Origin: Chloroflexota bacterium
GTDB taxonomy: Bacteria; Chloroflexota; Anaerolineae; Anaerolineales; Anaerolineaceae
Direction of reading: 5' to 3'
Assembly (NCBI GenBank): GCA_029561345.1
Contig: JAKQJC010000033.1
Location: 17,831 to 81,830, forward strand
Length of the DNA: 64,000 bases
The notes beneath the pieces are model-generated. The model searched no databases, was not told the DNA's origin, and saw only the letters and a list, made by a program, of their open reading frames with translations. A program made the translations under genes and the position numbers. The number at the start of each line of letters is the position of its first letter. Position 1 is the stretch's first letter. Below, piece by piece: positions 18,304-25,190 of this stretch.

Positions 18304-18888
18304 TTACCCCTTTGAGGATGCGTTAATACCATTGAAAAAGATATCCAGCAGGCGGCTCGCCGCTTTTTCAGGGGTGTCCGGGCGCTTCCCCACCAGATAA
18401 TACAGGGCGAAATTGCCTTGAATCAGGTTCATAAAAACCAGCGCCGTATCCTTCGGGTCCAGAGAGCGGAAGATCCCTTCATCCATGCCCTTCTGGAAAG
18501 CTTCCTCCAGGGCGGCGGAATAACTGGCAAAAAACACAATGAAGTGCTGGAGCAGGTTCTCCCGCGCCCCAGGCACCTCCCGGCGCGCAATCTGCAGCAG
18601 ATCAGCCGATTCATACAGAAACTGCAGAGTCACCAGCGCCGCGACCTCAATTCGCCGCCGCGGTTCGGATTCCTTCAGAATGCTCTCCACCGACTGGTTC
18701 ATCCGGCCTACATTAGCCTCAATCAGGGTTTTGAAGATGGCTTCTTTATCCTGAAAGTGATGGTAAATGGTCGCTTTGCCAATGCCAGCTTCCTCGGCAA
18801 TTTCGCGCATCGAAGCCGCCGTGTATCCCTTGCGGATAAACAGGCTTCTGGCAGCTTGCAGAATGGCAGAATAAGTGTCGCGGGTCAA
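18304..18888 (-). CDS. TetR-family repressor of the MFS/RPH-like cassette
   Basis: The 194-residue regulator has a canonical N-terminal HTH: ILQAARSLFIRKGYTAASM, REIAEEAGIGKATIYHHF, DKEAIF. A helical ligand domain follows. The start is TTG 18888, because GGAG lies five bases upstream and the nearby ATG is out of frame. A strong promoter with a perfect operator stands just upstream and a second operator precedes the MFS gene. Autoregulation and control of the exporter and modifying enzyme are therefore well supported by position, though binding is inferred. Confidence 0.92.
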   Translation of the reverse strand: MTRDTYSAILQAARSLFIRKGYTAASMREIAEEAGIGKATIYHHFQDKEAIFKTLIEANVGRMNQSVESILKESEPRRRIEVAALVTLQFLYESADLLQIARREVPGARENLLQHFIVFFASYSAALEEAFQKGMDEGIFRSLDPKDTALVFMNLIQGNFALYYLVGKRPDTPEKAASRLLDIFFNGINASSKG

Positions 18889-18903
18889 GGCATCTCCTTT
18901 CCG

Positions 18904-18953
18904 ACCGACCGGTCGGTTGATATGAGTATAATCCAGTCGGCGTAAAAAAGCAA
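18904..18953 (-). promoter_or_regulatory. tetR promoter with palindromic operator
   Basis: Read on the minus strand, TTGCTT (18953-18948), a 17-base spacer and TATACT (18930-18925) form a strong promoter. Immediately downstream, over the expected transcription start, is the perfect 14-base palindrome ACCGACCGGTCGGT (18904-18917). This arrangement is typical of TetR-family self-repression. Confidence 0.85.
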
Positions 18954-19017
18954 GATCCTCAAATCAAATTCGTTTCAGGCTCTTGCTTACACTGCAAAAG
19001 TGATAAAAAACAGGGTT

Positions 19018-19890
19018 CTATATTTTCATCATGTACTGATACTTATCCAGGAAGGTCTCACCGTCCAGCAGAAAAGCCTCCTGAACCCCCCTCAACCCTG
19101 CCTGGTTTTCAATTTTCCTGTATATGGCGCAGCCAATGCGGTATGTTAACCGCTGTTCGCCAAAACAGATGCCCATATACTCTTCCCGACTCAGGGGTTG
19201 TTTCATTTTTAGCTTTTCCAGAGCCTGTACAAAGGACAGGCGGTGAGCTTCAAGTTCCATGGGGGTGGTCAGCACCCGGTAATCCCGGTCCAGCAGATAG
19301 CGCCATTCGCGCCGCAGGCGCAGTGGGGCATACACGGCAATGCCTTCATTCTGCAGCCACAAACCAAAATAGGCATACCAATCGGCGGGTTGCACCACCT
19401 GGTCCAGCGGCTTGATGCGGTGGTAGCGTTCATAAATGATATGCGCACATTCATGAATAATATAAAACATGAACTCAACCGGGTTTGCCATGTAGAGTTT
19501 GATGTTGCAATTCATACACACATTGCCATTCAGACCAATTCCCATGTCATACCCGATGATTGGATAAATGGTGATCTGAAATTCCTCTCCCGGAAAAAGC
19601 AAGCCCAGTTCATACTCAATCACATTTATCCAGGCGGCTTCATTCTTTTGAATGAAGGACAGCAGAGTCTGAATGCGCGCCAGATTTTCCCGTACGCCCT
19701 TTAACCCATAAAACGGCGAAGGTGATCCAGTGAGCGCATGGCGCACATCATCCTCGGTCCATTCCTGGCCAAAAAGTCTGGCATGTTCCCCCACCGTCTG
19801 ATAGGCGGGGTGCGTCAGCACCTCTCCCAATGGCAATTGCCCATTCATGCAGGCGATAAATTGTTCTGCAGCAGTGAAATCAAATTTCAT
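19018..19890 (-). CDS. HExxH-motif putative metalloprotease
   Basis: The 290-residue protein contains HECAH at 146-150 in a hydrophobic helix (FYIIHECAHIIYERYH) and NEG at 181-183, about 35 residues later. This is the gluzincin pattern in which two His and a downstream Glu bind zinc. No signal peptide is visible, so it would be cytoplasmic. I do not recognise the family beyond this. Its ATG overlaps the preceding stop by four bases (ATGA), so it is translated together with an iron-sulfur flavoprotein. Protease activity is inferred from the motif only. Confidence 0.6.
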   Translation of the reverse strand: MKFDFTAAEQFIACMNGQLPLGEVLTHPAYQTVGEHARLFGQEWTEDDVRHALTGSPSPFYGLKGVRENLARIQTLLSFIQKNEAAWINVIEYELGLLFPGEEFQITIYPIIGYDMGIGLNGNVCMNCNIKLYMANPVEFMFYIIHECAHIIYERYHRIKPLDQVVQPADWYAYFGLWLQNEGIAVYAPLRLRREWRYLLDRDYRVLTTPMELEAHRLSFVQALEKLKMKQPLSREEYMGICFGEQRLTYRIGCAIYRKIENQAGLRGVQEAFLLDGETFLDKYQYMMKI

Positions 19891-20549
19891 AACGATGCCA
19901 ATACCTCTGTCATCACATTGTCCACCAGTGGTGCCAGTTTCAACCGGATACACTCCCAGTCATGATCAATACTGACGAATATGGAGCCTGGGTTTTGCCG
20001 TAAGTCTGTAATGCCAAACACAACCCCATTTGGTGCATCATCTCCCGCCCCCACCACCTTCATCTCCACAGAGCTGAAAGCTGCAGCCAAGGGGTCAAGT
20101 AACGCTTTTTGGTAATACGGCAGGGCCTGATCAGATTGTCCGCCGTGGCCCACCAAACCCAGGGGAAGACCGGCGTATGCAGCTCTGTAATGATTATCCT
20201 GGCACCAGCTCAGATACCAGATTTCCTGCAGTTTCTCCAGCAGGATCATCAATTTCGAAGGAAAGGGTGCATAATGCGGGCAAACGACAAAAAGGGCATC
20301 CGACTCCTTGATTGCGGCGTAGATTCGATTGAAAGCATCATCCCGTACGCAGATTCCAGCATCAATGCAACTGCCGCACATCCGGCAGGGCTTCATTTCA
20401 TAATCAATCAACGGCAGGATGTCCACATCGACATTTTTCCCGTGCTTTTCCTGGATCAGCTGTCTGATGATTTCACAGGCCCGGGTAGAGGCGCTGTGGC
20501 TGCGCGCAGGTTCGATATTGGACGCGGAAATGCAGGTTATTTTCATCAT
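19887..20549 (-). CDS. Iron-sulfur flavoprotein / NADPH-dependent FMN reductase family
   Basis: The 220-residue flavodoxin-fold protein starts MKITCISAS, the family's first beta strand and phosphate loop. It carries a compact cysteine motif C55-x2-C58-x2-C61-x5-C67 that matches the [4Fe-4S] site of archaeal-type iron-sulfur flavoproteins (Isf), which reduce O2 or peroxide or shuttle electrons. VCPHYAPFPSKLMILLEKL is the usual FMN-binding strand and helix. ATG 20549 was chosen because the fold begins there; a longer frame to 20687 has no matching features. It is coupled to the HExxH gene. The redox partner is unknown. Confidence 0.8.
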   Translation of the reverse strand: MMKITCISASNIEPARSHSASTRACEIIRQLIQEKHGKNVDVDILPLIDYEMKPCRMCGSCIDAGICVRDDAFNRIYAAIKESDALFVVCPHYAPFPSKLMILLEKLQEIWYLSWCQDNHYRAAYAGLPLGLVGHGGQSDQALPYYQKALLDPLAAAFSSVEMKVVGAGDDAPNGVVFGITDLRQNPGSIFVSIDHDWECIRLKLAPLVDNVMTEVLASL

Positions 20550-20643
20550 ATTTTCTCGGCTCGGTATGTAGGGTGGGAAGTCTGCATACCCTATTATATC
20601 GGAATAGTCAAAATGTGCAATCTGACCGCGCTGTAAAAACAAT

Positions 20644-20676
20644 AAAGCAGGGCAGATTTTCTCCGTCCTGCTTTTT
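20644..20676 (-). terminator. Terminator downstream of the DUF5692 gene
   Basis: The stem AAAGCAGG (20644-20651) pairs with CCTGCTTT (20667-20674). On the minus strand it is followed by a T-rich stretch (ATTGTTTTT). It lies about 20 bases after the DUF5692 stop and ahead of the flavoprotein gene, so the two are separate transcripts. Confidence 0.8.
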
Positions 20677-20696
20677 GCATCCGTCACAAATGGATC

Positions 20697-21611
20697 CTAC
20701 TTCAGTGCAGCAACCTTCTGATAAGCCGGTAAATCGGTGTACATTTCTTCCTTCAAAGGATTGCGTTTGGTCTTGATGATCTTGTAAATCTCATAACCCA
20801 GCACACCCAGGTTGGCTGCCAGTGAAAGACCGCTCACCACCCACAAGGCAGTGGGATTGTGCGACGATTTCACCGCGAACATGGATGTATCCACAAAGCT
20901 GGGGAAGGTCATCACAAACATCATCCAGATGGCCAGAGTCTGGGCGCGGTGCTGCAGCCAGGCGCCTTTCTTGATAAAGAACGCCGGAATGGTGCAGGAG
21001 ATCAACAGGGCCGCGCCAGCGTAAAACGCATGGTCAGACACACAATTATACACGTAGGCAAAATTCCACAGGTCATAGGCGATGATCCAGAACCACAGCA
21101 TATCGGGCCAGAGCATGTCCTTCTTCTGATCTTTGCCGATAAAAATGCCCATCCAGCCGGTGATGGTGATGATATTGATCAGGCCGGCAATGCCGTTCAT
21201 GATATTCCAGGGGCCGCCAATGATGGTCACCCCGTCCACCACCCCGTTGATGCCAAAGCACTGGAAATCGCGGACAACCGCTTCAAGGATGTTGATTGCC
21301 AGGATGGCCGGAGGAAACAGCAAGGCATATTTGTTGGTACCCCAACCTTTAATATTCCGGATGGCCAGGAAGCCCAGGCTGCCAGCGAGCGCGGAATACA
21401 CTTTTGCCCAGTGGAACCAGGTGCCCACACTGGAACCCGGTCCGGCGGTATCCTTCCAGACCGTGAACGGCAGGATGGCAGGTAACAGTAAGAAAATGGC
21501 CAGCGAGAACCATTTATTGAGGCGCGCCAGTTCATTGACCAGGATCAACCCGGCAAGCACAGCAAACCACATCAAAATGGAATACCAGGGCAGCGGTTCG
21601 AATAAAAACAT
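20697..21611 (-). CDS. DUF5692-family multi-spanning membrane protein
   Basis: The 304-residue protein has about nine hydrophobic segments. The features WYSILMWFAVLAGLILVNE at the start, the charged FTVWKD, and WFWIIAYDLWNFAYVYNC with DHAFYAGAALL match the DUF5692 family, whose function is unknown. It is transcribed from a near-perfect promoter that carries a TetR-like operator, divergent from a TetR gene. It is therefore probably induced by the ligand of that regulator. GAGGAG before ATG 21611 supports the start. Confidence 0.75.
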   Translation of the reverse strand: MFLFEPLPWYSILMWFAVLAGLILVNELARLNKWFSLAIFLLLPAILPFTVWKDTAGPGSSVGTWFHWAKVYSALAGSLGFLAIRNIKGWGTNKYALLFPPAILAINILEAVVRDFQCFGINGVVDGVTIIGGPWNIMNGIAGLINIITITGWMGIFIGKDQKKDMLWPDMLWFWIIAYDLWNFAYVYNCVSDHAFYAGAALLISCTIPAFFIKKGAWLQHRAQTLAIWMMFVMTFPSFVDTSMFAVKSSHNPTALWVVSGLSLAANLGVLGYEIYKIIKTKRNPLKEEMYTDLPAYQKVAALK

Positions 21612-21655
21612 CCGTCATCTCCTCTTTATACTGAACTTGGGCATGGGTTTTAAAC

Positions 21656-21705
21656 ATACCAATCGTTAGGTATTTATATTATAATCAATTTAAGCCCGTT
21701 GTCAA
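21656..21705 (-). promoter_or_regulatory. Strong promoter and operator of the DUF5692 gene
   Basis: On the minus strand TTGACA (21705-21700), 16 bases and TATAAT (21683-21678) give two perfect consensus hexamers. Just downstream, over the expected start site, is the inverted repeat ATACC-N8-GGTAT (21656-21673) with a central CG, resembling TetR-family operators. The divergent TetR gene begins 39 bases beyond the -35 box. Confidence 0.8.
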
Positions 21706-21744
21706 TTGTCAATTTGGTGTAGAATTATAAAAGGAGCGTGTTCT

Positions 21745-22398
21745 ATGCAAAAAAATAAGGGTAAGGTCAAAATCATCGAAGCCGCGCAGCGCCTGATTGC
21801 CCGTTTTGGCGTGGAAAAAACATCCATGCGCGATATTGCCGAAGAAGCAGGCATCACCACCGGCGCCATCTACTACTATTACAAAAGCAAGGAAGAATTG
21901 CTCTATGATGTAATGGATTACACCACCGGAATCACCGCCAACATCATGGAAATGCGCCAGTCTCCTGAGGCCAACCCTGACGAAGTCCTGGATGAAATTG
22001 CCCGCCAGGTTACCCACCGCCTCCTCAAAGATAACGCAGCCCGCCGCCTGCGCTATTATTTGGCTTACCAGGCCGTCCTTGGCGATGAAGCTTTGCGCGC
22101 CAGGTTTGCCAGCGACTATGCCGCTCAGGCTGAACGCACCGCCGCCCTTTTCAACTTTGTTTTTGATACCCCGCCCCAACCCCAGGATATTCCCCTGGCG
22201 GTAATCATGGTGGCCGCTTTGGACGGCATTAATCTGCAGCAATTCATGGACGCACTCCCTGTCAAGGGGGATGAGATGGCTCGAATCTACAACGAATTTT
22301 TCGCCTATGCTGTTCCCCTGTTTCAGAAACATCTCAACGAAATTCACCGTTTTGATCATCTTGATTCTCCGCCGCGGCAAGACGCTGAATCTTCCTGA
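21745..22398 (+). CDS. TetR-family regulator, divergent from DUF5692
   Basis: The 217-residue protein has a typical HTH (KIIEAAQRLIARFGVEKTSM, RDIAEEAGITTGAIYYYY, SKEELLYDVM) and a helical ligand domain. AAGGAG about nine bases upstream fixes ATG 21745. The shared intergenic region holds the operator described at 21656-21673, so it likely represses the membrane protein and possibly itself. It ends at a strong terminator. Confidence 0.92.
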   Translation: MQKNKGKVKIIEAAQRLIARFGVEKTSMRDIAEEAGITTGAIYYYYKSKEELLYDVMDYTTGITANIMEMRQSPEANPDEVLDEIARQVTHRLLKDNAARRLRYYLAYQAVLGDEALRARFASDYAAQAERTAALFNFVFDTPPQPQDIPLAVIMVAALDGINLQQFMDALPVKGDEMARIYNEFFAYAVPLFQKHLNEIHRFDHLDSPPRQDAESS

Positions 22399-22420
22399 AA
22401 AAATCTTGGGCTCTTATCCC

Positions 22421-22458
22421 AAAACGCCTGTTTTCGCATTGCAAACAGGCGTTTTTTT
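22421..22458 (+). terminator. Terminator of the tetR gene
   Basis: AAAACGCCTGTTT (22421-22433) pairs with AAACAGGCGTTTT (from 22443) around a 9-base loop and runs into a seven-T tract. It is a textbook intrinsic terminator, 23 bases past the stop. Confidence 0.93.
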
Positions 22459-22811
22459 ATCGGCCTTGTTTTAAAATGGATCATGACCTTTTGCCTTTAA
22501 TTGTCTGACAAATTACCTGAAATGGCTTAAAATCAATTGACAGATCCCTCCAAATATTCCATAATATTTTTAACCAATTTTGGAATCCTGATCATGAAGG
22601 AGGCCTTAAAGAACAATACCATAAGCTCAATGCTTTCATGGTGCAGCCGTCTTCAGGAAACTGGTTCCATCTGTTTCAGCCAGTTTTCTCAGGCATCTCG
22701 ATGAAACGCCCTTATTTTGGGATGGGAATTGAGGTCCTGGTTGCTCTTTGAAAGCACCCTTTTTTACATAATCAAACTCAGCCAGAAAAATCTGAAGTAG
22801 GAGTGAAATAT
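22459..22811 (+). other. Long leader region before the acetyltransferase/thiolase operon
   Basis: This stretch of about 350 bases holds a promoter (separate entry) and then about 240 bases of apparent 5' leader. A 36-codon frame from ATG 22594 exists but has no ribosome site and an unremarkable composition, so it is not called. No riboswitch consensus was recognised. Confidence 0.5.
22537..22565 (+). promoter_or_regulatory. Promoter of the acetyltransferase/thiolase/DUF35 operon
   Basis: TTGACA (22537-22542), 17 bases and CATAAT (22560-22565). The -35 is perfect and the -10 has one change; it is the only good match in the gap before the operon. Confidence 0.65.
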
Positions 22812-23501
22812 ATGCCAGTAGATATGGAACTTGAAATGTTCTTGCGTCCAAAGCAGTATCCAATGCCGCCCTATCCCCCAAAAATGATCACCCTGGCGAA
22901 TGGCAAAAAAATGGTTGTCCGCCAGGCAAAACGTGAAGATGTGCCAGCCATTCTGAAATCTGTCCATCCCTGCATGTTCATCAAACGGGATTATTATGAC
23001 ATTGTCAGCGCCCGTCTTTACGGTGAACTGCTGGCCTTCTATTACCATCGTTCCAAGAGTCAGTTTGTCCTGATGGGGCAGGTGGATGGATTCCTGGTGG
23101 GCGTCGTCAACAGCCGCATGGAAAATGAAAAGGTCGGTATGAGCTACCACACCCTGGCGATCGACCGCGGCCTGCGCATTGGTTCTCACCTCTTTGCCGC
23201 CAAGATGGAATACCATATGGAATATCTCAACCAGGAATCAGTCCTGATCGTGGCCGAAAGCCCGATTGGATTCCGCCGCTGGATGGTCGAATATCCCCTC
23301 GAAGCGACCACCATCCCCCACGAATTAGGTGGCGGCGATTCTTACCAGCTCACCCGGGATATTTATTTCAAAGCCAAGCCGCGTCTGGTGGCAGGCGTCC
23401 GCCCCGTGCCTCAAGATCTGCTCGACGAAGCTGAGGCGGAGATTAAGTTCGCCGATGATGATACAATCCGCGAACGCATTGCTGGTCTGAAAGGCAGGTA
23501 G
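22812..23501 (+). CDS. GNAT-fold acetyltransferase-like protein
   Basis: The 229-residue protein has a central GNAT-like core: VRQAKREDVPAIL (strand 1/helix 1), FVLMGQVDGFLVGVVNSR (strands 2-3), YHTLAIDRGLRIGSHLFAAKM (strand 4 with an R-x-x-G-x-G/S-x-like acetyl-CoA loop) and VLIVAESPIGFRRWM. An N-terminal Pro/Met-rich extension and a C-terminal helical tail flank it. GGAG nine bases before ATG 22812 was used over GTG 22803. Four bases separate it from the thiolase-like gene, so the three genes form one operon. Its substrate is unknown; it may act on the same acyl-CoA pathway. Confidence 0.65.
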   Translation: MPVDMELEMFLRPKQYPMPPYPPKMITLANGKKMVVRQAKREDVPAILKSVHPCMFIKRDYYDIVSARLYGELLAFYYHRSKSQFVLMGQVDGFLVGVVNSRMENEKVGMSYHTLAIDRGLRIGSHLFAAKMEYHMEYLNQESVLIVAESPIGFRRWMVEYPLEATTIPHELGGGDSYQLTRDIYFKAKPRLVAGVRPVPQDLLDEAEAEIKFADDDTIRERIAGLKGR

Positions 23502-23505
23502 AATC

Positions 23506-24696
23506 ATGAGAGACGTTGCGATTATTGGGGCTGGCATGATCCCCTTTGGGCGGCGTGACGAAGACACCCTGTTGGAAATGCTCTCGTATGCGTCATTGAA
23601 AGCCCTTGATGATGCCGGCATGGGAGATAAAAAAGTTGATGCCGTTTATGTTGGCAACATGGGTGCGGGAATCCTTCAGCACCAATCATCCATTGCCAGC
23701 TCGCTGGTAGATCGCCTCAGCCTGCTGCCGGCCGCCGCCGATGTGGTAGAAAATGGCCCGGCCTCGGGCGGCTCTGCTCTGAAGAACGGTTTCCTGGCGG
23801 TGGCCTCAGGTTATTATGACTATGTGCTGGTGGTGGGCGGCGAAAAAATGCGCGAAGTCACCGGCTGGCGCGCCACCGACTTTGTCGCCACCATGACGCA
23901 TCCCGAAGTTGAATACCCTTACGGGATCACCCTGCCTGGCATGGCCGGCATGTTCACCCAGCTTTACATGGAAAAATGGGGCGTCACTCGCGAACATCTG
24001 CTGGCTGTCACCCTGAAGAACCAGGAGATGGGCGCCCTGAATCCATATGCTCATGTTGAGATGACCCTCAGCCGCGATGGTATTTTTGACAGCCCGGACG
24101 CCGTGGTCAACAATCCTTATGCTGCATCTCCGCTGCATCTTTACGATCTATGCCCTGTCAGCGACGGCGCAGCCGCAGTCATTCTGTGCCCGTTGGATGT
24201 GGCCAAGAAACGCGGCAAAGCCTGCGTCCAGATTGTTGGTTTTGGTCAGGCCACCGACACCCACACCCTGCAGGAACGCGAAGATCCTACCGATTTGAAA
24301 GCCGTCACTCTGGCCTCACAGCAGGCTCTTGAAATGGCCAAGCTCAAACCCTCGGATATCAGTGTGGCTGAACTGCATGATGCCTTTACCATTCTGGAGA
24401 TCGCTGAAAGTGAGCATGTCGGCTTCTTCAAGAAGGGTGAAGGCGGAAAGGCCGCTGCAGCCGGGAAAACTCGCCTCGGCGGGCAAATTCCCATCAATGT
24501 CTCTGGTGGTCTGAAAGCGCGCGGTCACCCGGTAGGCGGGACTGGCGTTGCCCAGGTTGTGGATATCGTCTTCCAGCTCCGGCATGAACTGCCAGAAAAC
24601 CGCCAGGTCAAGGACGCCAAAACCGGCCTGACCATCAACTTTGGCGGATTTGGTAACAACGTGACTTGTTTTGTGCTGAAAAGGATTGAACCATGA
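23506..24696 (+). CDS. Thiolase-fold protein lacking the nucleophilic cysteine
   Basis: The 396-residue protein is an SCP2/archaeal-type thiolase homologue: DVAIIGAGMIPFG, the HDAF motif (H291), and GGLKARGHPVGGTG (H341). The nucleophile segment, normally VEAACASG, reads VENGPASGG, so proline (P85) replaces the cysteine; the codons are unambiguous. Ordinary thiolase acyl transfer should therefore be impossible. It overlaps a DUF35 gene by ATGA. DUF35 proteins partner with thiolase-HMG-CoA-synthase complexes and with the cysteine-independent Ltp2-type retro-aldolases of steroid side-chain breakdown. An aldolase-like or structural role is the best inference. Confidence 0.85.
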   Translation: MRDVAIIGAGMIPFGRRDEDTLLEMLSYASLKALDDAGMGDKKVDAVYVGNMGAGILQHQSSIASSLVDRLSLLPAAADVVENGPASGGSALKNGFLAVASGYYDYVLVVGGEKMREVTGWRATDFVATMTHPEVEYPYGITLPGMAGMFTQLYMEKWGVTREHLLAVTLKNQEMGALNPYAHVEMTLSRDGIFDSPDAVVNNPYAASPLHLYDLCPVSDGAAAVILCPLDVAKKRGKACVQIVGFGQATDTHTLQEREDPTDLKAVTLASQQALEMAKLKPSDISVAELHDAFTILEIAESEHVGFFKKGEGGKAAAAGKTRLGGQIPINVSGGLKARGHPVGGTGVAQVVDIVFQLRHELPENRQVKDAKTGLTINFGGFGNNVTCFVLKRIEP

Positions 24697-25052
24697 AAAA
24701 GCGTGAAATTCCTATCATCGCCTTCAAGTGCAAGAAATGCGGTCGGATTCACTACCCCTTCCACGACCGCTGCCTGACCTGCCTGAGCCGCGATTTTGAA
24801 AAAATTCATCCGCAGGGCAATGCTAAACTGCTGACCTTTTCGGCCATTTTCAACCTCCCCTGGGGTTTTGACCAGCGTTTCCTGATCATCGGCATCGCCG
24901 AATTTGAAAACAAGGTCAAAGTCATGGGCCAGATCAAGGCCGATTCCATTGATGAATTACAGACGGGCATGACCGTTCTCCCCACCTGGGAACCTGTTAG
25001 AGTCAAAGATGGGGAGAACATCTACGGCGTCAAATTTGAACCCATCAAATAA
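24693..25052 (+). CDS. DUF35 OB-fold protein with zinc ribbon
   Basis: This 119-residue protein has an N-terminal rubredoxin-like zinc ribbon (C13-x2-C16 and C27-x2-C30) and a C-terminal OB fold, the standard DUF35 layout. Members bind acyl-CoA and channel it to an associated thiolase-fold enzyme. The start overlaps the stop of the thiolase-like gene (ATGA), which supports a stoichiometric complex. It is the last gene of the operon, followed by a strong terminator. Confidence 0.9.
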   Translation: MKKREIPIIAFKCKKCGRIHYPFHDRCLTCLSRDFEKIHPQGNAKLLTFSAIFNLPWGFDQRFLIIGIAEFENKVKVMGQIKADSIDELQTGMTVLPTWEPVRVKDGENIYGVKFEPIK

Positions 25053-25074
25053 CCCCGCAAACTGAAATTCTGCC

Positions 25075-25106
25075 AACGGTCCGGAGTCATTACCGGACCG
25101 TTTTCT
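25075..25106 (+). terminator. Terminator of the thiolase/DUF35 operon
   Basis: AACGGTCCGG (25075-25084) pairs perfectly with CCGGACCGTT (25093-25102) around an 8-base loop and is followed by TTTTCTGTT. Confidence 0.9.
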
Positions 25107-25129
25107 GTTGGCTTTCCCTCAACACCGGT

Positions 25130-25157
25130 TTGCGCAGATCCAAATTGCCGCTATACT
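25130..25157 (+). promoter_or_regulatory. Likely promoter of the sugar-transporter/GH32 operon
   Basis: TTGCGC (25130-25135), 16 bases and TATACT (25152-25157), ending 33 bases before the transporter start. The -10 is good and the -35 moderate. Confidence 0.45.
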
Positions 25158-25190
25158 TAACCATATCCCTCCACCACAGGAATCTCTGTC

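Noticed and set aside
22594..22704. A 36-codon leader frame upstream of the acetyltransferase gene
   Set aside because: It has no ribosome site, no run of any one amino acid codon and no paired hairpins, so attenuation is not supported.
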